A DNA stretch of 64,000 nucleotides, taken from contig JAICNB010000004.1 of the NCBI GenBank assembly GCA_025928935.1, forward strand, positions 1-64,000, read 5' to 3'. Origin of the DNA: Acidimicrobiia bacterium (lineage in GTDB: Bacteria; Actinomycetota; Acidimicrobiia; Spongiisociales; ZC4RG35). Every line of letters begins with the position of its first letter. The stretch's first letter is position 1. The notes below the pieces were generated by a model. That model was not told the DNA's origin, did no database searches, and saw nothing but the letters and a program-made list of their open reading frames with translations. The translations under genes and the position numbers were made by a program. Positions 25,496-35,321 of this stretch are shown in pieces.

Positions 25496-26410
25496 CTAGT
25501 TGTGGGCTTCCCACCCTTCGAGCACCCTCATCGCCCTGAGCGTGTTCCATCGGCTGGGCTCGCCGACCGTCTCCATCTCGAACCATGTCTCACCCGGCCA
25601 ACGTTGCTGGAGGGGCCAGACCCCGTCGGCTGTGCGCTTCCCGGTTACCACCTCAATTGCATCGGCGAGCCGGTGGTCGTTCAGGGCGCCGGCAGACCAG
25701 AAGTAGTCGAGACCTCGCAGGATGTCGTAGTGCCAGCGTGGCGGGAACGAGAGGCGGAGGTAACGCTGATCGACGATCTCCCCACTGCGATGGGAACGGA
25801 ACATCCCGTGGCTCAGGAAGAACTCCTGCCCCCGGGCTTCGGCGTTCTCGACCTCATCACGGCGAGGACCGCCGGCCTGGGCCGTCTCGCGCAGGGCTTC
25901 CAAGGCCGCCGAGGTGGTGTGAAACGACCCGTGCCTCGAACCGACGTCGCAATTCCAGCCACCGTCATCCAGCTGTCTGGAGAGGAGATGTCCCAGCACC
26001 GGCTCCCTGTCGGCCTCGTCCACCTCGAACCAGTAGAGGAGTGCGGTCACCATGGACTGGATGCACATCTCCGAGTTGCGTCTGGTGCCCTGGCCCTCGG
26101 TGAGGAACAAGCGGCACGAGGCGATCGCTCTTGGATCGGACCTGGGCAGGCCCATCCGTCTCAGCAGCACCATGGTGTAGGTGGTCGATATCCACTTCTT
26201 GCCGTAGAGCCGTGGCGTCCAACGGCCGTCCCGGTCCTGATGCGAGAGCAACCTGGCTCCCCAACCCTCGGTCGCCACCTTCTCCTGTTCCGCCCGCCAG
26301 TCCGGTTCGGGGGAGCGGTTGAGGTCACGCATCACCTGCCATCTGATCGCCGGGTCTCCCTCGAGGAGCCAGTCGATGGTGCTGGAACGGTCGGGCTTGC
26401 TCACGGCCAT
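25496..26410 (-). CDS. Prenyltransferase/squalene-cyclase-like alpha-toroid protein
   Basis: 304 residues. Repeats such as LLSHQDRDGRWTPRLYG, LLSRQLDDGGWNCDVGSRHGSFHTT and GKRTADGVWPLQQRWPGETW are the QW-type alpha/alpha-barrel repeats of squalene cyclases and prenyltransferases. Cyclase DxDD and prenyltransferase zinc motifs are not visible, so it is probably a related fold of unknown activity. It is soluble, with no signal peptide. First gene of the minus-strand operon. Confidence 0.78.
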   Translation of the reverse strand: MAVSKPDRSSTIDWLLEGDPAIRWQVMRDLNRSPEPDWRAEQEKVATEGWGARLLSHQDRDGRWTPRLYGKKWISTTYTMVLLRRMGLPRSDPRAIASCRLFLTEGQGTRRNSEMCIQSMVTALLYWFEVDEADREPVLGHLLSRQLDDGGWNCDVGSRHGSFHTTSAALEALRETAQAGGPRRDEVENAEARGQEFFLSHGMFRSHRSGEIVDQRYLRLSFPPRWHYDILRGLDYFWSAGALNDHRLADAIEVVTGKRTADGVWPLQQRWPGETWFEMETVGEPSRWNTLRAMRVLEGWEAHN

Positions 26411-26487
26411 GATCGGGATTCAACCAAGCCCGAGCCCGATGCGAAATCGACTGTTCCGATCCGCCGATCAGCAGTTAGCCTTCGGGG

Positions 26488-27402
26488 ATGGAACCGGCAA
26501 ACAAGATATGGGTCGATGGCGACTTCGTCGATTGGGACGACGCCACCGTCCACTTCCTGTCACATTCCCTCCAGTACGGGACCGGTGTCTTCGAGGGCAT
26601 TCGCGCCTACAAGACACCCGAGGGAACCGCCGTATTCCGTCTCCATGACCACATGGTGCGGCTCGTCGCATCGGCCCGCGCCTACGGCCTCGCCATGAAG
26701 GAGACAGCAGAGGAGATGGACGAGGTCTGTCTCGAGCTGCTCAGGGTCAACGACCTGGAATCGGCCTATATCCGGCCCTTCGTGTTCTACGGTGCCGGCG
26801 CGTTCGGCATCAACCCCAAGGCCAGCCCGATCCACAACTATATGGCCGCTTTCTATCTGGGCAGCTACATGGGCGATCATGGCGTGCAGAACGGCATCAC
26901 CACCATGGTCTCCAGCTGGCGTCGGATCTCGCACACCAGCTTCATCCCCACCGCCAAGGGGTCGGGCCAGTACCTCAACTCGGTGCTGGCCAAGCAGGAG
27001 GCGCTCCGGGCTGGCTACGACGAGGCGCTCATGCTGAACGACGTTGGTCTGGTCTCCGAGGGGAGCGGGATGAACTTGTTCACCGTGAGCAGGGGCGTCG
27101 TCTACACGCCTCCGGTCTCATCCGGGATCCTCGAGGGGATCACCCGAGACACCGTCTTCGAGTTGCTGACCGGCGAGGGGTTCGAAGTGGTCCAGACCGA
27201 CCTGGCCCGGGGCAGCCTATACACCGCCGACGAAGTCTTCCTGACCGGGACGGCCGCCGAGGTGACCCCGGTGCGGGAGATCGACGGCAGGATCATCGGA
27301 ACCGGTGAGCCCGGGCCGATCACCCGCAAGGCGCAGGATCTGTTCTCAGATCTGGTCGCGGCCAAGATCCCTGAGTACCGCCACTGGCTGACCTTCGTCT
27401 AG
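26488..27402 (+). CDS. ilvE: Branched-chain amino acid aminotransferase
   Basis: 304 residues, class IV PLP aminotransferase. HSLQYGTGVFEGIRAY is the N-terminal signature, K157 in SFIPTAKGSGQYLNS is the PLP lysine, and EALMLNDVGLVSEGSGMNLF and VFLTGTAAEVTPVREIDGR are the family blocks. Catalyses the last step of Leu, Ile and Val synthesis. It heads a plus-strand operon to gltX. Confidence 0.95.
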   Translation: MEPANKIWVDGDFVDWDDATVHFLSHSLQYGTGVFEGIRAYKTPEGTAVFRLHDHMVRLVASARAYGLAMKETAEEMDEVCLELLRVNDLESAYIRPFVFYGAGAFGINPKASPIHNYMAAFYLGSYMGDHGVQNGITTMVSSWRRISHTSFIPTAKGSGQYLNSVLAKQEALRAGYDEALMLNDVGLVSEGSGMNLFTVSRGVVYTPPVSSGILEGITRDTVFELLTGEGFEVVQTDLARGSLYTADEVFLTGTAAEVTPVREIDGRIIGTGEPGPITRKAQDLFSDLVAAKIPEYRHWLTFV

Positions 27403-27415
27403 TGAAGGGCCACTA

Positions 27416-27922
27416 GTGGGGCAGCAGCCGAACATCGAGGTGACCGAGGCGGAACGACCCCGTTCGGTCCCCGAGCCTCCGCCTGCTCGCCGTTGGCGGC
27501 CCGACATCAAGCCGGGCATACCCACCACGCCGGAAGAGGTGCCACGGGGCGGCCTCTTCGGCTCGCCTACGCCGGATGGCGGGTGGGGGCTCCGCCTCAT
27601 CAGCCAGGTCGATCTGCCCGACGACGACCCCAGCCTCAGGTCGGTGATCGCCGCCCTCGCCATCGCCCGGGCAGGCGCCCTGGGCAGGGGCCCGGTCCTC
27701 GAGGACATCGAGGTCGCCCTTGCACTGACCGGATACGGTTACGAGGCGCCCGATTCCGTGACAGAGCGCCGGGCGCGCTGGATGGATGCGGTGCCACATG
27801 AAGGCCGGCCCGGCCAGACCGCGGTAGGCGAGATGGACCGTGACCTCCTGGTGAAGAAGCCGGACGAGGTGCGGCAGGCTCTTGGCGGGCAGGGCGCCGG
27901 CGACCGCTCCGGTCCCCGATGA
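27416..27922 (+). CDS. Conserved protein of unknown function
   Basis: 168 residues, GTG start 13 bases after ilvE. The N-terminal 60 residues are Pro-rich and probably disordered. The rest ([51 protein letters not shown]) is helical. No catalytic motif or membrane segment. Its last bases overlap the start of the FAH gene (ATGA), so it is a genuine operon member. Confidence 0.72.
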   Translation: MGQQPNIEVTEAERPRSVPEPPPARRWRPDIKPGIPTTPEEVPRGGLFGSPTPDGGWGLRLISQVDLPDDDPSLRSVIAALAIARAGALGRGPVLEDIEVALALTGYGYEAPDSVTERRARWMDAVPHEGRPGQTAVGEMDRDLLVKKPDEVRQALGGQGAGDRSGPR

Positions 27923-28683
27923 AGCTCGTCCGCATCAAGGCTGGTGACGACATTGCCTACGGTGTGGCCGACACCGAGGGTGTCCTCGTCTACAAAGGCT
28001 CGCCCTTCGTCGCCTGGGAGCCGACCGAGACAGTGGTTCCCTGGGAGACGGCTCAGCTCCTCGCCCCTGTCCTGCCCTCCAAGATCGTGGCGGTAGGCCG
28101 CAACTACGAGGACCATGCCGCCGAGCAGGACGTGGCCACACCGGAGGAGCCGATCATCTTCCTCAAACCGGCGACCTCGGTGGTCGGTCCCGAAGCCAAT
28201 GTCGTCCATCCGGCGATCTCGGAGAACGTGCAACACGAGGCAGAGCTGGCCGTGGTCGTGAGCCGGGTGGCCCGCCATGTCAAGGCTGAGGACGCCTCCG
28301 CCTACATCCTGGGCTACACCGCGGCCAACGACGTGACTGCTCGCGACCTGCAGCGGAAGGACGGGCAATGGGCCCGGGGAAAGGGCTTCGACACGTTCTG
28401 CCCGCTGGGCCCGGCGATCGAGACCGAGCTCGACCCTCTGGAGAAGCTGGCGGTGATATGCCGGGTCAACGGGGAGGTGAGACAGGCAGGTTTCACCTCG
28501 GACATGGTGTTCGGCGTGGCTGAGCTTTTCGAGTTCGTGACGGAAGTGATGACGCTGCTCCCCGGTGATGTCCTCCTCACCGGGACCCCCGCCGGTGTCA
28601 GCAAGGTCGAGCCAGGAGACGTGATGGAGGTCGAGGTCGACGGGATCGGCGTCCTCGAGAACAGGGTGGTCGCCGCCAGATGA
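27919..28683 (+). CDS. Fumarylacetoacetate hydrolase family protein
   Basis: 254 residues. [41 protein letters not shown] (metal-binding Glu pair), [33 protein letters not shown] and [24 protein letters not shown] are the full set of FAH-domain motifs. The family includes acylpyruvases, oxaloacetate decarboxylases and hydratases; fused side domains are absent. Substrate not determinable. ATGA overlaps on both sides. Confidence 0.92.
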   Translation: MKLVRIKAGDDIAYGVADTEGVLVYKGSPFVAWEPTETVVPWETAQLLAPVLPSKIVAVGRNYEDHAAEQDVATPEEPIIFLKPATSVVGPEANVVHPAISENVQHEAELAVVVSRVARHVKAEDASAYILGYTAANDVTARDLQRKDGQWARGKGFDTFCPLGPAIETELDPLEKLAVICRVNGEVRQAGFTSDMVFGVAELFEFVTEVMTLLPGDVLLTGTPAGVSKVEPGDVMEVEVDGIGVLENRVVAAR

Positions 28684-30113
28684 CTGTCCGCCTGCGGGTG
28701 GCACCGTCACCCACCGGGCATCTCCATGTGGGCACCGCCCGGGCGGCGCTCTTCAATTGGCTCTACGCCCGGCACACGGGAGGGAGCTTCATCCTCCGGA
28801 TCGACGACACCGACCGGGAGCGCTCCACGGTGGAATTCGAAGAAGACATCCTCGACTCCCTGCGCTGGCTCGGGCTCGACTGGGACGAAGGGGTCGGAGT
28901 AGGTGGCCCACACGGCGATTACCGCCAGTCGAGTAGATACGACCGATATCGGGAGGCGGCATCATCGCTGGTCGAGTCGGGCGCCGCCTACTACGACAAC
29001 AGGACGGCCGAGGAGTTGGAGGCTCTCCGCCAGCGCGCCGTGGCCGAAAAGCTCCATCCCGCTCACTACATCAGACGTCCCGAAGAGACTTGGGCCGATG
29101 GCGCGATCCGCATGTCGGTGCCGCAGGAGGAGGCGGTGGTGTTCGAGGACCTGGTCCGGGGCCGGGTCAGCTTCGAGGCCAGGGACATCGACGATTTCGT
29201 CATCCTGCGCAGCGACGGGACGCCCACCTATCACCTGGCCTCGACTGTCGACGACGTCGACTATGGGATCACCCATGTGGCCCGGGGTGAGGACCTCCTC
29301 CCCTCGACCCCAAAGCACATCGTCCTGACTCGGGCCCTTGGGGCCGCTCCCGAGCCCGAATACGCCCATCTCCCTCTGCTCTTCGGCACCGATGGCAAGA
29401 AGCTGTCCAAGAGACATGGTGCGACCTCGCTCTCGCTGTATCGCGACGAGGGATACCTGCCCGATGCGGTGTTCAACTACCTGTCGTTGCTGGGGTGGTC
29501 CATCGACGGTGACCGGACCATCTTCTCCAGGGACGAGGCGATCGCCTCCTTCGACCTCGTCGACGTCTCTCGAAACCCTGCGGTGTTCGACCCCGACAAG
29601 CTGGCGTGGCTCAACGGCGAGTACATCAGGGCCATGGATCCGGTCGATTTCGCCCGGTCGGCCCGGCTTCACGTCGAGGGGGCGGTGGGCCGTTCCCTGG
29701 ACGAAGGAGAGTGGGCCAGGTTCGAGGCGGTGGCCCCGCTGGTGCAGGAGCGAACCCGTCTCCTCCCCGAGGCGGGGGATCAGGTGGTCTTCCTCTTCGA
29801 GGATTTCGCGGAATACGACCCCGTGGCATGGGACAAGGTGATGGCCAAAGCTGGGGTGGCCGGGATCCTGTCGTCTGCCCGGGACCGTCTGGCCACTGTC
29901 GATCCCTGGGAGGCGGGCACCGTAGAGGCCACATTGCGGGGGATGCTGGAGGAAATGGGCTTGGGAGCGGCCAAGGGCCTCCAGCCCCTCCGAGTGGCGA
30001 TCACAGGCTCGTCGGTCAGCCCTCCACTGTTCGAGTCCATGTCGGCCCTGGGACGTGAAAAGACCCTGCAGCGGGTGGACCGGGCGATCGGGCAGCTGGC
30101 AGGTACTGGGTAG
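28680..30113 (+). CDS. gltX: Glutamyl-tRNA synthetase
   Basis: 477 residues. Class I signature [20 protein letters not shown] near the N-terminus, KMSKS-type loop [13 protein letters not shown] at about 240, and the helical anticodon-binding C-terminus. Charges tRNA-Glu. Actinobacteria usually lack GlnRS, so it is probably non-discriminating and also charges tRNA-Gln; that is inference from the group. ATGA overlap with the FAH gene; tRNA-Glu lies 34 bases beyond the stop. Confidence 0.97.
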   Translation: MTVRLRVAPSPTGHLHVGTARAALFNWLYARHTGGSFILRIDDTDRERSTVEFEEDILDSLRWLGLDWDEGVGVGGPHGDYRQSSRYDRYREAASSLVESGAAYYDNRTAEELEALRQRAVAEKLHPAHYIRRPEETWADGAIRMSVPQEEAVVFEDLVRGRVSFEARDIDDFVILRSDGTPTYHLASTVDDVDYGITHVARGEDLLPSTPKHIVLTRALGAAPEPEYAHLPLLFGTDGKKLSKRHGATSLSLYRDEGYLPDAVFNYLSLLGWSIDGDRTIFSRDEAIASFDLVDVSRNPAVFDPDKLAWLNGEYIRAMDPVDFARSARLHVEGAVGRSLDEGEWARFEAVAPLVQERTRLLPEAGDQVVFLFEDFAEYDPVAWDKVMAKAGVAGILSSARDRLATVDPWEAGTVEATLRGMLEEMGLGAAKGLQPLRVAITGSSVSPPLFESMSALGREKTLQRVDRAIGQLAGTG

Positions 30114-30147
30114 GTCGAAGGCGACGGGTAACCTGCTCTCAGCTCGA

Positions 30148-30220
30148 GGTCCCGTCGTCCAGAGGCCTAGGACGCCGGCCTTTCAAGCCGGAAACGCCGG
30201 TTCGAATCCGGTCGGGACTG
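30148..30220 (+). tRNA. tRNA-Glu (anticodon TTC)
   Basis: 73 bases. The acceptor arm GGTCCCG pairs with CGGGACT, the anticodon arm is CCGGC-CTTTCAA-GCCGG and the T arm GCCGG-TTCGAAT-CCGGT. It reads GAA and GAG. It is placed directly after gltX on the same strand, possibly on the same transcript. Confidence 0.95.
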
Positions 30221-30269
30221 CCAGCCATCTCCTCCCTGAGGGCTTATGAGTCCACCCTGTCAGATCGAC

Positions 30270-31547
30270 TCAGCCCCCGGCCAGGGCAGTTTCGAGAAAA
30301 CCGATGACCTCCCGGCTCCAGTCATCGGGCGCCACATCGAGCCCCTGGATGTGGCCCGCCCCGGGGACGACCCACACCGAGACGTTCTCCCCTGCTTGGC
30401 GTCTGACGTGCTCGGCCGCATGTATCTCATCGGGCATTTCGCTGCCGGCGATCAGCAAGATGCTCCGGGGGAATGCGCTCTGAGCCGAAGCCGCCAGCGC
30501 GTCGGGCTTCGAAGCTTCGGTGAGCAAATCGGTCAGGCCGTACTGCATCCATTCCAGACGGGATTGGAGCCAGCCACGTGCTCCGTAGATCTGGTTGAAC
30601 CACACCTTGTCGGCGTCGGTACGAGCCGTCGCACCTTCGGCCACCACCGCAGCGATCCGGGAGTCGGCCCCGATGGCGCCGATCGCCTCCTCGCCACCCA
30701 TCGACATCCCCACGACTGCGATGGCTTTGGAATCGACCTCGGGGCGTGAAACGAGGAAGTCGACGGCGGCCATGATGTCCATTTCACCGTTCCAACCGAA
30801 GTCCATCGCCTGACCACCGCTGAAGCCATGTCCGCGGGCATCCGTGACCAGCACTCCAAAGCCATGCCCGGCCAATACCTCTGCCTGGGGCAGCACGCTC
30901 GATGCCGTGGAGCCCGAGCCATGGCGCAAGACGACTGTCGCTCCTTCGGTGGGCGGAATGAACCACGCCCACAGATCGACATCGTCCGCGGTGCGAAAGC
31001 GCACCTCCTCGGCGTGGAGCCCGAAGTCCGCCGGCGTGGCGGCCCCATGGGCAATGGGAGGCACGCTGGTGGCGATGAGCGCCGGAGACAGCGTCCAGAC
31101 GAGCACTGCGACAGCGACACCCATGACAATCGTTACCCCGAGCCGCATCACCGCCCCCCGGTGATAGGTCAGCCGCGCGATAGCGGCAGCGACGAGTGGG
31201 AGACTTGCCAGGAGCGCAATCAGCCCCGACACAGCGATCCAGCTGATCCCGTCGACCGAGAGCCAGCGAAGTCCAATGCCGACCCCTGCGACGAGGCCAG
31301 CCGTTCCTAACGACAGCGCTGCCCACGGCCCGGCTCGCCCCGGCCGCAACCAGAGCGCGCTCGTTCCGATGGTCAGGGCCACGACGAAGACGAGCTTCGA
31401 CAGCCTCGACAGGAGCGTGCCATCCGCGGCGACCATGACTGCCAAAGACATCCCCACGGCGACGATGGCCACCGCCGGCCAACGCGACCGGACGGTCGGC
31501 CGGTTCCCAGCCAGGTATCCAACGGCGCTTCTCGGCAGGGTCTCCAT
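30270..31547 (-). CDS. Membrane-anchored alpha/beta hydrolase
   Basis: 425 residues. The N-terminal 165 residues hold about five membrane helices. A hydrolase domain follows: VRFRTADDVDLWAWFIPP, TVVLRHGSGSTASSVLP, LVTDARGHGFSGG, the nucleophile elbow VGMSMGGEEAIG, LLIAGSEMPDEIHAAE and the His loop VPGAGHIQGLD. Ser, Asp/Glu and His are all in place. Probably an esterase or peptidase facing the outside. Four bases after the stop of the membrane protein at 31552, so one operon. Confidence 0.85.
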   Translation of the reverse strand: METLPRSAVGYLAGNRPTVRSRWPAVAIVAVGMSLAVMVAADGTLLSRLSKLVFVVALTIGTSALWLRPGRAGPWAALSLGTAGLVAGVGIGLRWLSVDGISWIAVSGLIALLASLPLVAAAIARLTYHRGAVMRLGVTIVMGVAVAVLVWTLSPALIATSVPPIAHGAATPADFGLHAEEVRFRTADDVDLWAWFIPPTEGATVVLRHGSGSTASSVLPQAEVLAGHGFGVLVTDARGHGFSGGQAMDFGWNGEMDIMAAVDFLVSRPEVDSKAIAVVGMSMGGEEAIGAIGADSRIAAVVAEGATARTDADKVWFNQIYGARGWLQSRLEWMQYGLTDLLTEASKPDALAASAQSAFPRSILLIAGSEMPDEIHAAEHVRRQAGENVSVWVVPGAGHIQGLDVAPDDWSREVIGFLETALAGG

Positions 31548-31551
31548 CCCG

Positions 31552-32040
31552 TCAGGTCTTCTTCAGATGGCGACGCGCCGATGGCGTCAGAGCGAGCAAG
31601 AGGATCGCCAAGGAGCCTGCGATGAGTAGCGGGTGCATCACGGGATGAAATGGCACGATGAACAACTCGACGATCTCGAAGACCAGGAGAAGCCCTCCGA
31701 TGCTGAGAACAGCCAGCCAGGGCCAGCGATGACCGATGAAATCCTCGATGCCAGATGCCCACTTCCACTCCCAGCGCAGCATCAGTCCGGCGATGGTGAG
31801 AAGGGAAGCTGCCGCGATGCCCAACAAGAACCAGCCGGGCCAGAAGTAGTCGCTGACAGGCGCGCCTTCGAGATAGCTGACGGGCATTCCCAGGGGCTCC
31901 AGCGGGTCGGTGACCATCGCGAACCCTCCCTGGAGGGCACCGATCACCAAGAGCGTCAGAAGTCCCGCGAGTCCGATGATCGATGCCGGGCGTCTGGGAG
32001 CCTTCCGCAGTTCCTCTCGAGATGGGGAAACGACAGACAT
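31552..32040 (-). CDS. Small integral membrane protein
   Basis: 162 residues with four membrane helices (IIGLAGLLTLLVIGALQGGF, FLLGIAAASLLTIAGLMLRW, WLAVLSIGGLLLVFEIVELF, PLLIAGSLAILLLAL). GGAGG 7 bases before ATG 32040 supports the start. No recognised family. Upstream partner of the hydrolase gene. Confidence 0.75.
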   Translation of the reverse strand: MSVVSPSREELRKAPRRPASIIGLAGLLTLLVIGALQGGFAMVTDPLEPLGMPVSYLEGAPVSDYFWPGWFLLGIAAASLLTIAGLMLRWEWKWASGIEDFIGHRWPWLAVLSIGGLLLVFEIVELFIVPFHPVMHPLLIAGSLAILLLALTPSARRHLKKT

Positions 32041-32367
32041 ATTGCCTCCTCTGTTCGTTTTCCTCATCTCACCGGGACGGTTGGTCACCGGCTAGAGCCG
32101 AAATCCCTCGTTCGGTGGGTCATCCGGCCGGTTCAAGGGGCCAGTGTCGACACGATCCGACCGCTGCCCTGGATCCGGTCGGGACTGCTGCCGGGTGGGC
32201 TCAGGACGCGCTTCAGAGATGGCCACGAGGCACTATGTCGGTTCAGGAGGGTGAGTCCATGGTGTCGATCCAGGGGAGGGCGACATCGCCCTTCTCGCTC
32301 ATCGCATCGACGGCAGATAACCTCGGGCACCGCAGGGGCGCCTCCAAGGAACCCGAACCGGTACCTC
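32041..32367. other. 327-base divergent intergenic region
   Basis: It lies between the minus-strand membrane gene and dsbB, so it must hold two promoters. It contains a 10-base palindrome GTGTCGACAC (32144-32153) and an AGGAGGG with ATG at 32259 that opens only a frame running into dsbB out of phase. I see no gene and no stable RNA. Confidence 0.5.
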
Positions 32368-32895
32368 ATGTCCGCGCAGACCATCATCGTCTTCAACAAC
32401 CTGTTCGCCATCCTCACCCTGGTCGCCCTGGCCGGGGCGATCGGGCTGACGGTCTATCGCGTGGTGAGAGGCCCGGAGGCGGCGGGCCTGCTCGGTGGCA
32501 GGGCGATCTGGCTCGCCTTCGCAGTCGCCCTGGTCAGCACGATCGGCTCACTCATGTACTCCGAGCTCTTCCACTACGTGCCATGCCGGCTCTGCTGGTT
32601 CCAACGAATCGCCATGTATCCGCTGGCCGTCATCCTTCTGGTGGGCGCCATCCGCCGTGAGGCCGTGGTGAGGTTCTATGGCATCCCTCTCGCCCTGATC
32701 GGTCTCGCCATCTCGATCTACCACAACCTCGTGCAGTTCTTCCCCAGTCTCGAGGGCGGCTCCTGTGACCCCGCGGTGCCCTGCTCGGCGCGGAGCATCG
32801 AGATGTTCGGCTTCATGGACCTGCCTTTTATGGCCGGGGTGGGGTTTATCCTCATCACGATCCTTCTCGCCATCTACACGAAAGCCACCGAATGA
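32368..32895 (+). CDS. Disulfide bond formation protein DsbB-like
   Basis: 175 residues with five membrane helices. The first redox pair is in HYVPCRLCWFQRIAMYPLAV (CxxC, quinone-site Arg follows), the second in GGSCDPAVPCSARSIEMFG. It reoxidises an extracytoplasmic thiol oxidase and passes electrons to quinone. The start is ATG 32368 because the first helix follows at once; upstream in-frame codons are not DsbB-like. The neighbour (ATGA overlap) encodes a thioredoxin-fold partner. Confidence 0.9.
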   Translation: MSAQTIIVFNNLFAILTLVALAGAIGLTVYRVVRGPEAAGLLGGRAIWLAFAVALVSTIGSLMYSELFHYVPCRLCWFQRIAMYPLAVILLVGAIRREAVVRFYGIPLALIGLAISIYHNLVQFFPSLEGGSCDPAVPCSARSIEMFGFMDLPFMAGVGFILITILLAIYTKATE

Positions 32896-33551
32896 CCGCC
32901 ACCAAGAAGCCAAAATCGGGAACCACGCAGGCCAGGGGCAACTCCACCCTGTGGTGGATCATTGGCGGGGTGGTCGGTCTCGGCTTGATCGTGTGGCTCG
33001 CCATGTCCATCGCCGGCGAGGTGCCGGTCGACGAGTCCATCGGTTACGGCGATCCGACCGTCGAAGGCGACCCGCTCCCGGTGTATGCGGCAGGTCAGCA
33101 GGACGTCTCGGTCGGTCTCACCGCGCCTACCGTGGAAGGGGCCGACTGGAACGACAACCCGGTCTCGATCGAGCCCGACGGCACCCCCAAGATCGTTATC
33201 TTCCTGGCTCATTGGTGCCCTCATTGTCAGGCCGAAGTGCCCGTAATCCAGGACTGGATAAACGATGGGAATGTGCCTGACACCGTGGAGCTCGTGTCGG
33301 TAGTGACCGGTACCGATCGGCTTCGTCCCAACTGGCCCCCCCAGGACTGGCTCGAGGAGGAGGGATGGACCCCACCCGTCATAATGGACGATGAGATCAC
33401 GACGGTGGCGGTGAATTACGGGATGGGCGCGACACCGATGTTCGTGGTTCTGGATGGCAACAACACCAACTTGGGCCGGATCACGGGGGAGCTGTCGACC
33501 GAGGCCCTCGATCAGTTGGTGCAGGTGGCCGAGGCCTCCATCGAAGGTTGA
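32892..33551 (+). CDS. Membrane-anchored thioredoxin-fold protein (TlpA/DsbE-like)
   Basis: 219 residues. One N-terminal helix (TLWWIIGGVVGLGLIVWLAMSI) and an outer thioredoxin domain with FLAHWCPHCQAEVPVIQDWI (CPHC, a DsbA-like dipeptide) and the cis-Pro loop GATPMFVVLDG. The CPHC dipeptide favours oxidation, so it is probably the oxidase that DsbB recharges. ATGA overlap with dsbB. Confidence 0.9.
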   Translation: MTATKKPKSGTTQARGNSTLWWIIGGVVGLGLIVWLAMSIAGEVPVDESIGYGDPTVEGDPLPVYAAGQQDVSVGLTAPTVEGADWNDNPVSIEPDGTPKIVIFLAHWCPHCQAEVPVIQDWINDGNVPDTVELVSVVTGTDRLRPNWPPQDWLEEEGWTPPVIMDDEITTVAVNYGMGATPMFVVLDGNNTNLGRITGELSTEALDQLVQVAEASIEG

Positions 33552-33992
33552 TCAGGCCTCCATCGACCTGATCTTCTCCAAACGTCTGACGTGGCGCTCT
33601 TCGCGCGAGAAACGCGCCTCGAGGAAGGTCGTGACCAGTTCCCGGGCCAAAGCCTCCCCGATGACCCTTGCCCCCAGGCTGAGGATGTTCACGTCGTCGT
33701 GCTCCACCATCTGGTGTGCGGTGTAGGTGTCGTGGGCGATGGAAGACCGGATCCCGTGGAGCTTGTTGGCGGCAACTGCGGCGCCGGCCCCGGAGCCACA
33801 GATGAGGATGCCCCGGTCGGCCCGCCCGTCGAGGACCGCCTGGGCCACGGCCGCAGCGAAGTCCGGGTAGTCGACGGGCTCGGCTGAGTGAGTCCCGAGG
33901 TCGTACACGGCGTGGCCCGACTCGGCGAGCCATTTGGAGAGCTGCTCCTTGAGCGGGTATCCGGCGTGATCGGCGCCGAGTGCGATTCTCAT
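33552..33992 (-). CDS. rpiB: Ribose 5-phosphate isomerase B
   Basis: 146 residues from ATG 33992. MRIALGADHAGYPLKEQL, the Cys loop GILICGSGAGAAVAANKLHGIR, and NILSLGARVIGEALARELV are the RpiB/LacAB signatures. Interconverts ribose 5-phosphate and ribulose 5-phosphate. Convergent with the thioredoxin gene with no gap. Confidence 0.94.
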   Translation of the reverse strand: MRIALGADHAGYPLKEQLSKWLAESGHAVYDLGTHSAEPVDYPDFAAAVAQAVLDGRADRGILICGSGAGAAVAANKLHGIRSSIAHDTYTAHQMVEHDDVNILSLGARVIGEALARELVTTFLEARFSREERHVRRLEKIRSMEA

Positions 33993-34070
33993 TTCCGGCG
34001 GCAGAGTAGCCAAGAGCGGTGGCGTCGCCCCTGCATGGGGTTGCGGCCATACCTAACTACATTCGCCTGA

Positions 34071-35321
34071 ATGTCCAAGTTGGTTGTCGAGGGCGGAGCG
34101 CGTCTCCAGGGCACCGTCGGCGTGATGGGGGCCAAGAACGCGGTCCTCAAGGAGATGGTCTCAGCCCTGCTCGCCCCTGGACGGCATCGCCTCACCAACG
34201 TCCCCGGCATTCTCGACGTCACCCTCATGTGCGAGGTCCTCGGCCACATCGGTTGCAGGGTCGAACAGGGAGATCATGAGTTGTGGCTGGTCGTGCCCGA
34301 TCAGCTTCTGCCCGAGGCGCCAATCGAGCTGGTGCGCCAGATGCGGGCTTCGATTGTGGTGCTCGGCCCGCTGCTGGCGCGATGCGGCGAGGCCCGGGTC
34401 GCTCTCCCGGGCGGCGACGACCTCGGTGCGCGCCCGATCGACATGCACCTCAACGGTCTCGAGGCCATGGGGGTCGACTTCGAACTGGTGCACGGCGAGC
34501 TGGTCGGACGGGTCGATGGACGTCTCAAGGGCACCGAGGTGGAGCTTCCCTTTCCATCGGTGGGCGCCACCGAGAACCTGCTCTTCGCCGGTGTGCTGGC
34601 CGAGGGTGACACCGTGATCGTCAACGCGGCGCGTGAGCCCGAGATCGAAGACCTGATCACCCAACTTGCCGAGATGGGCGCCGACATCAGCGGCGGCGGC
34701 ACCTCGCTGGTGACGGTGCACGGCGTGGAGAAGCTGGCGCCTGCGGAGCACCACGTCGTGCCCGACCGTCTCGAGGCGGGAACCTATGCGACCGCCGCCG
34801 CCATCACGGCTGGCGATGTGACCGTCACGGGGTGCACACCGGAGCACCTGCGCATGGAGTTGCGGAAGCTGTCCGAAGCGGGCTGCGAGGTCGAGCAAGG
34901 GAACGGCTGGCTGCGTGTACGGGGCCCGGAGCGCCCTACACCAGTCGACTTCGCCACCCTCCCTTTTCCCGGGTTCCACACCGACATGCACCCGCAGATG
35001 GTTGCGGTGCTCTCGATCGCCGCCGGCACTTCGGTGATCACCGAGAACCTCTACGACGCCCGGTTCCGATATGTGGGGGAGCTGGCCAGGATGGGGGCCG
35101 ACATAACCACCGAAGCGCAGCATGCCGTGATCAGGGGGGTCGAACAGCTCTCCGGCTGCCCGGTGCTGGCACCCGACATCCGGGCCGGAGCGGCGCTGGT
35201 CATGGCCGGTCTTCGGGCCGAAGGCATCACCGAGGTGGCTGATGCGAGCCATATCGATCGGGGTTATGAAGAGTTCCCGGAGAGACTCCGGGCGCTGGGA
35301 GCCAGAATCGAGCGGGGGTGA
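34071..35321 (+). CDS. murA: UDP-N-acetylglucosamine 1-carboxyvinyltransferase
   Basis: 416 residues. First committed step of peptidoglycan synthesis: transfers enolpyruvate from PEP to UDP-GlcNAc. K22 and N23 (MGAKNAVLK) bind substrate, RASIVVLGPLLAR and the C-terminal blocks AGAALVMAGLRAEG and HIDRGYE are standard. The catalytic loop reads LPGGDDLGARPIDMH, with Asp 116 where Cys 115 of E. coli MurA sits. This is the change known in mycobacterial MurA that gives natural fosfomycin resistance. One base overlap with the SpoIID-like gene. Confidence 0.93.
   Translation: MSKLVVEGGARLQGTVGVMGAKNAVLKEMVSALLAPGRHRLTNVPGILDVTLMCEVLGHIGCRVEQGDHELWLVVPDQLLPEAPIELVRQMRASIVVLGPLLARCGEARVALPGGDDLGARPIDMHLNGLEAMGVDFELVHGELVGRVDGRLKGTEVELPFPSVGATENLLFAGVLAEGDTVIVNAAREPEIEDLITQLAEMGADISGGGTSLVTVHGVEKLAPAEHHVVPDRLEAGTYATAAAITAGDVTVTGCTPEHLRMELRKLSEAGCEVEQGNGWLRVRGPERPTPVDFATLPFPGFHTDMHPQMVAVLSIAAGTSVITENLYDARFRYVGELARMGADITTEAQHAVIRGVEQLSGCPVLAPDIRAGAALVMAGLRAEGITEVADASHIDRGYEEFPERLRALGARIERG

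Noticed and set aside
25502..26698. 398-codon plus-strand frame opposite the toroid gene
   Set aside because: Composition is unlike a protein, it runs through the start of ilvE in another frame, and the minus-strand gene has recognisable repeats.
31633..32367. N-terminal extension of DsbB by 245 codons
   Set aside because: The extension crosses the divergent gene and the promoter region and has no conserved sequence; the DsbB helix begins at 32368.
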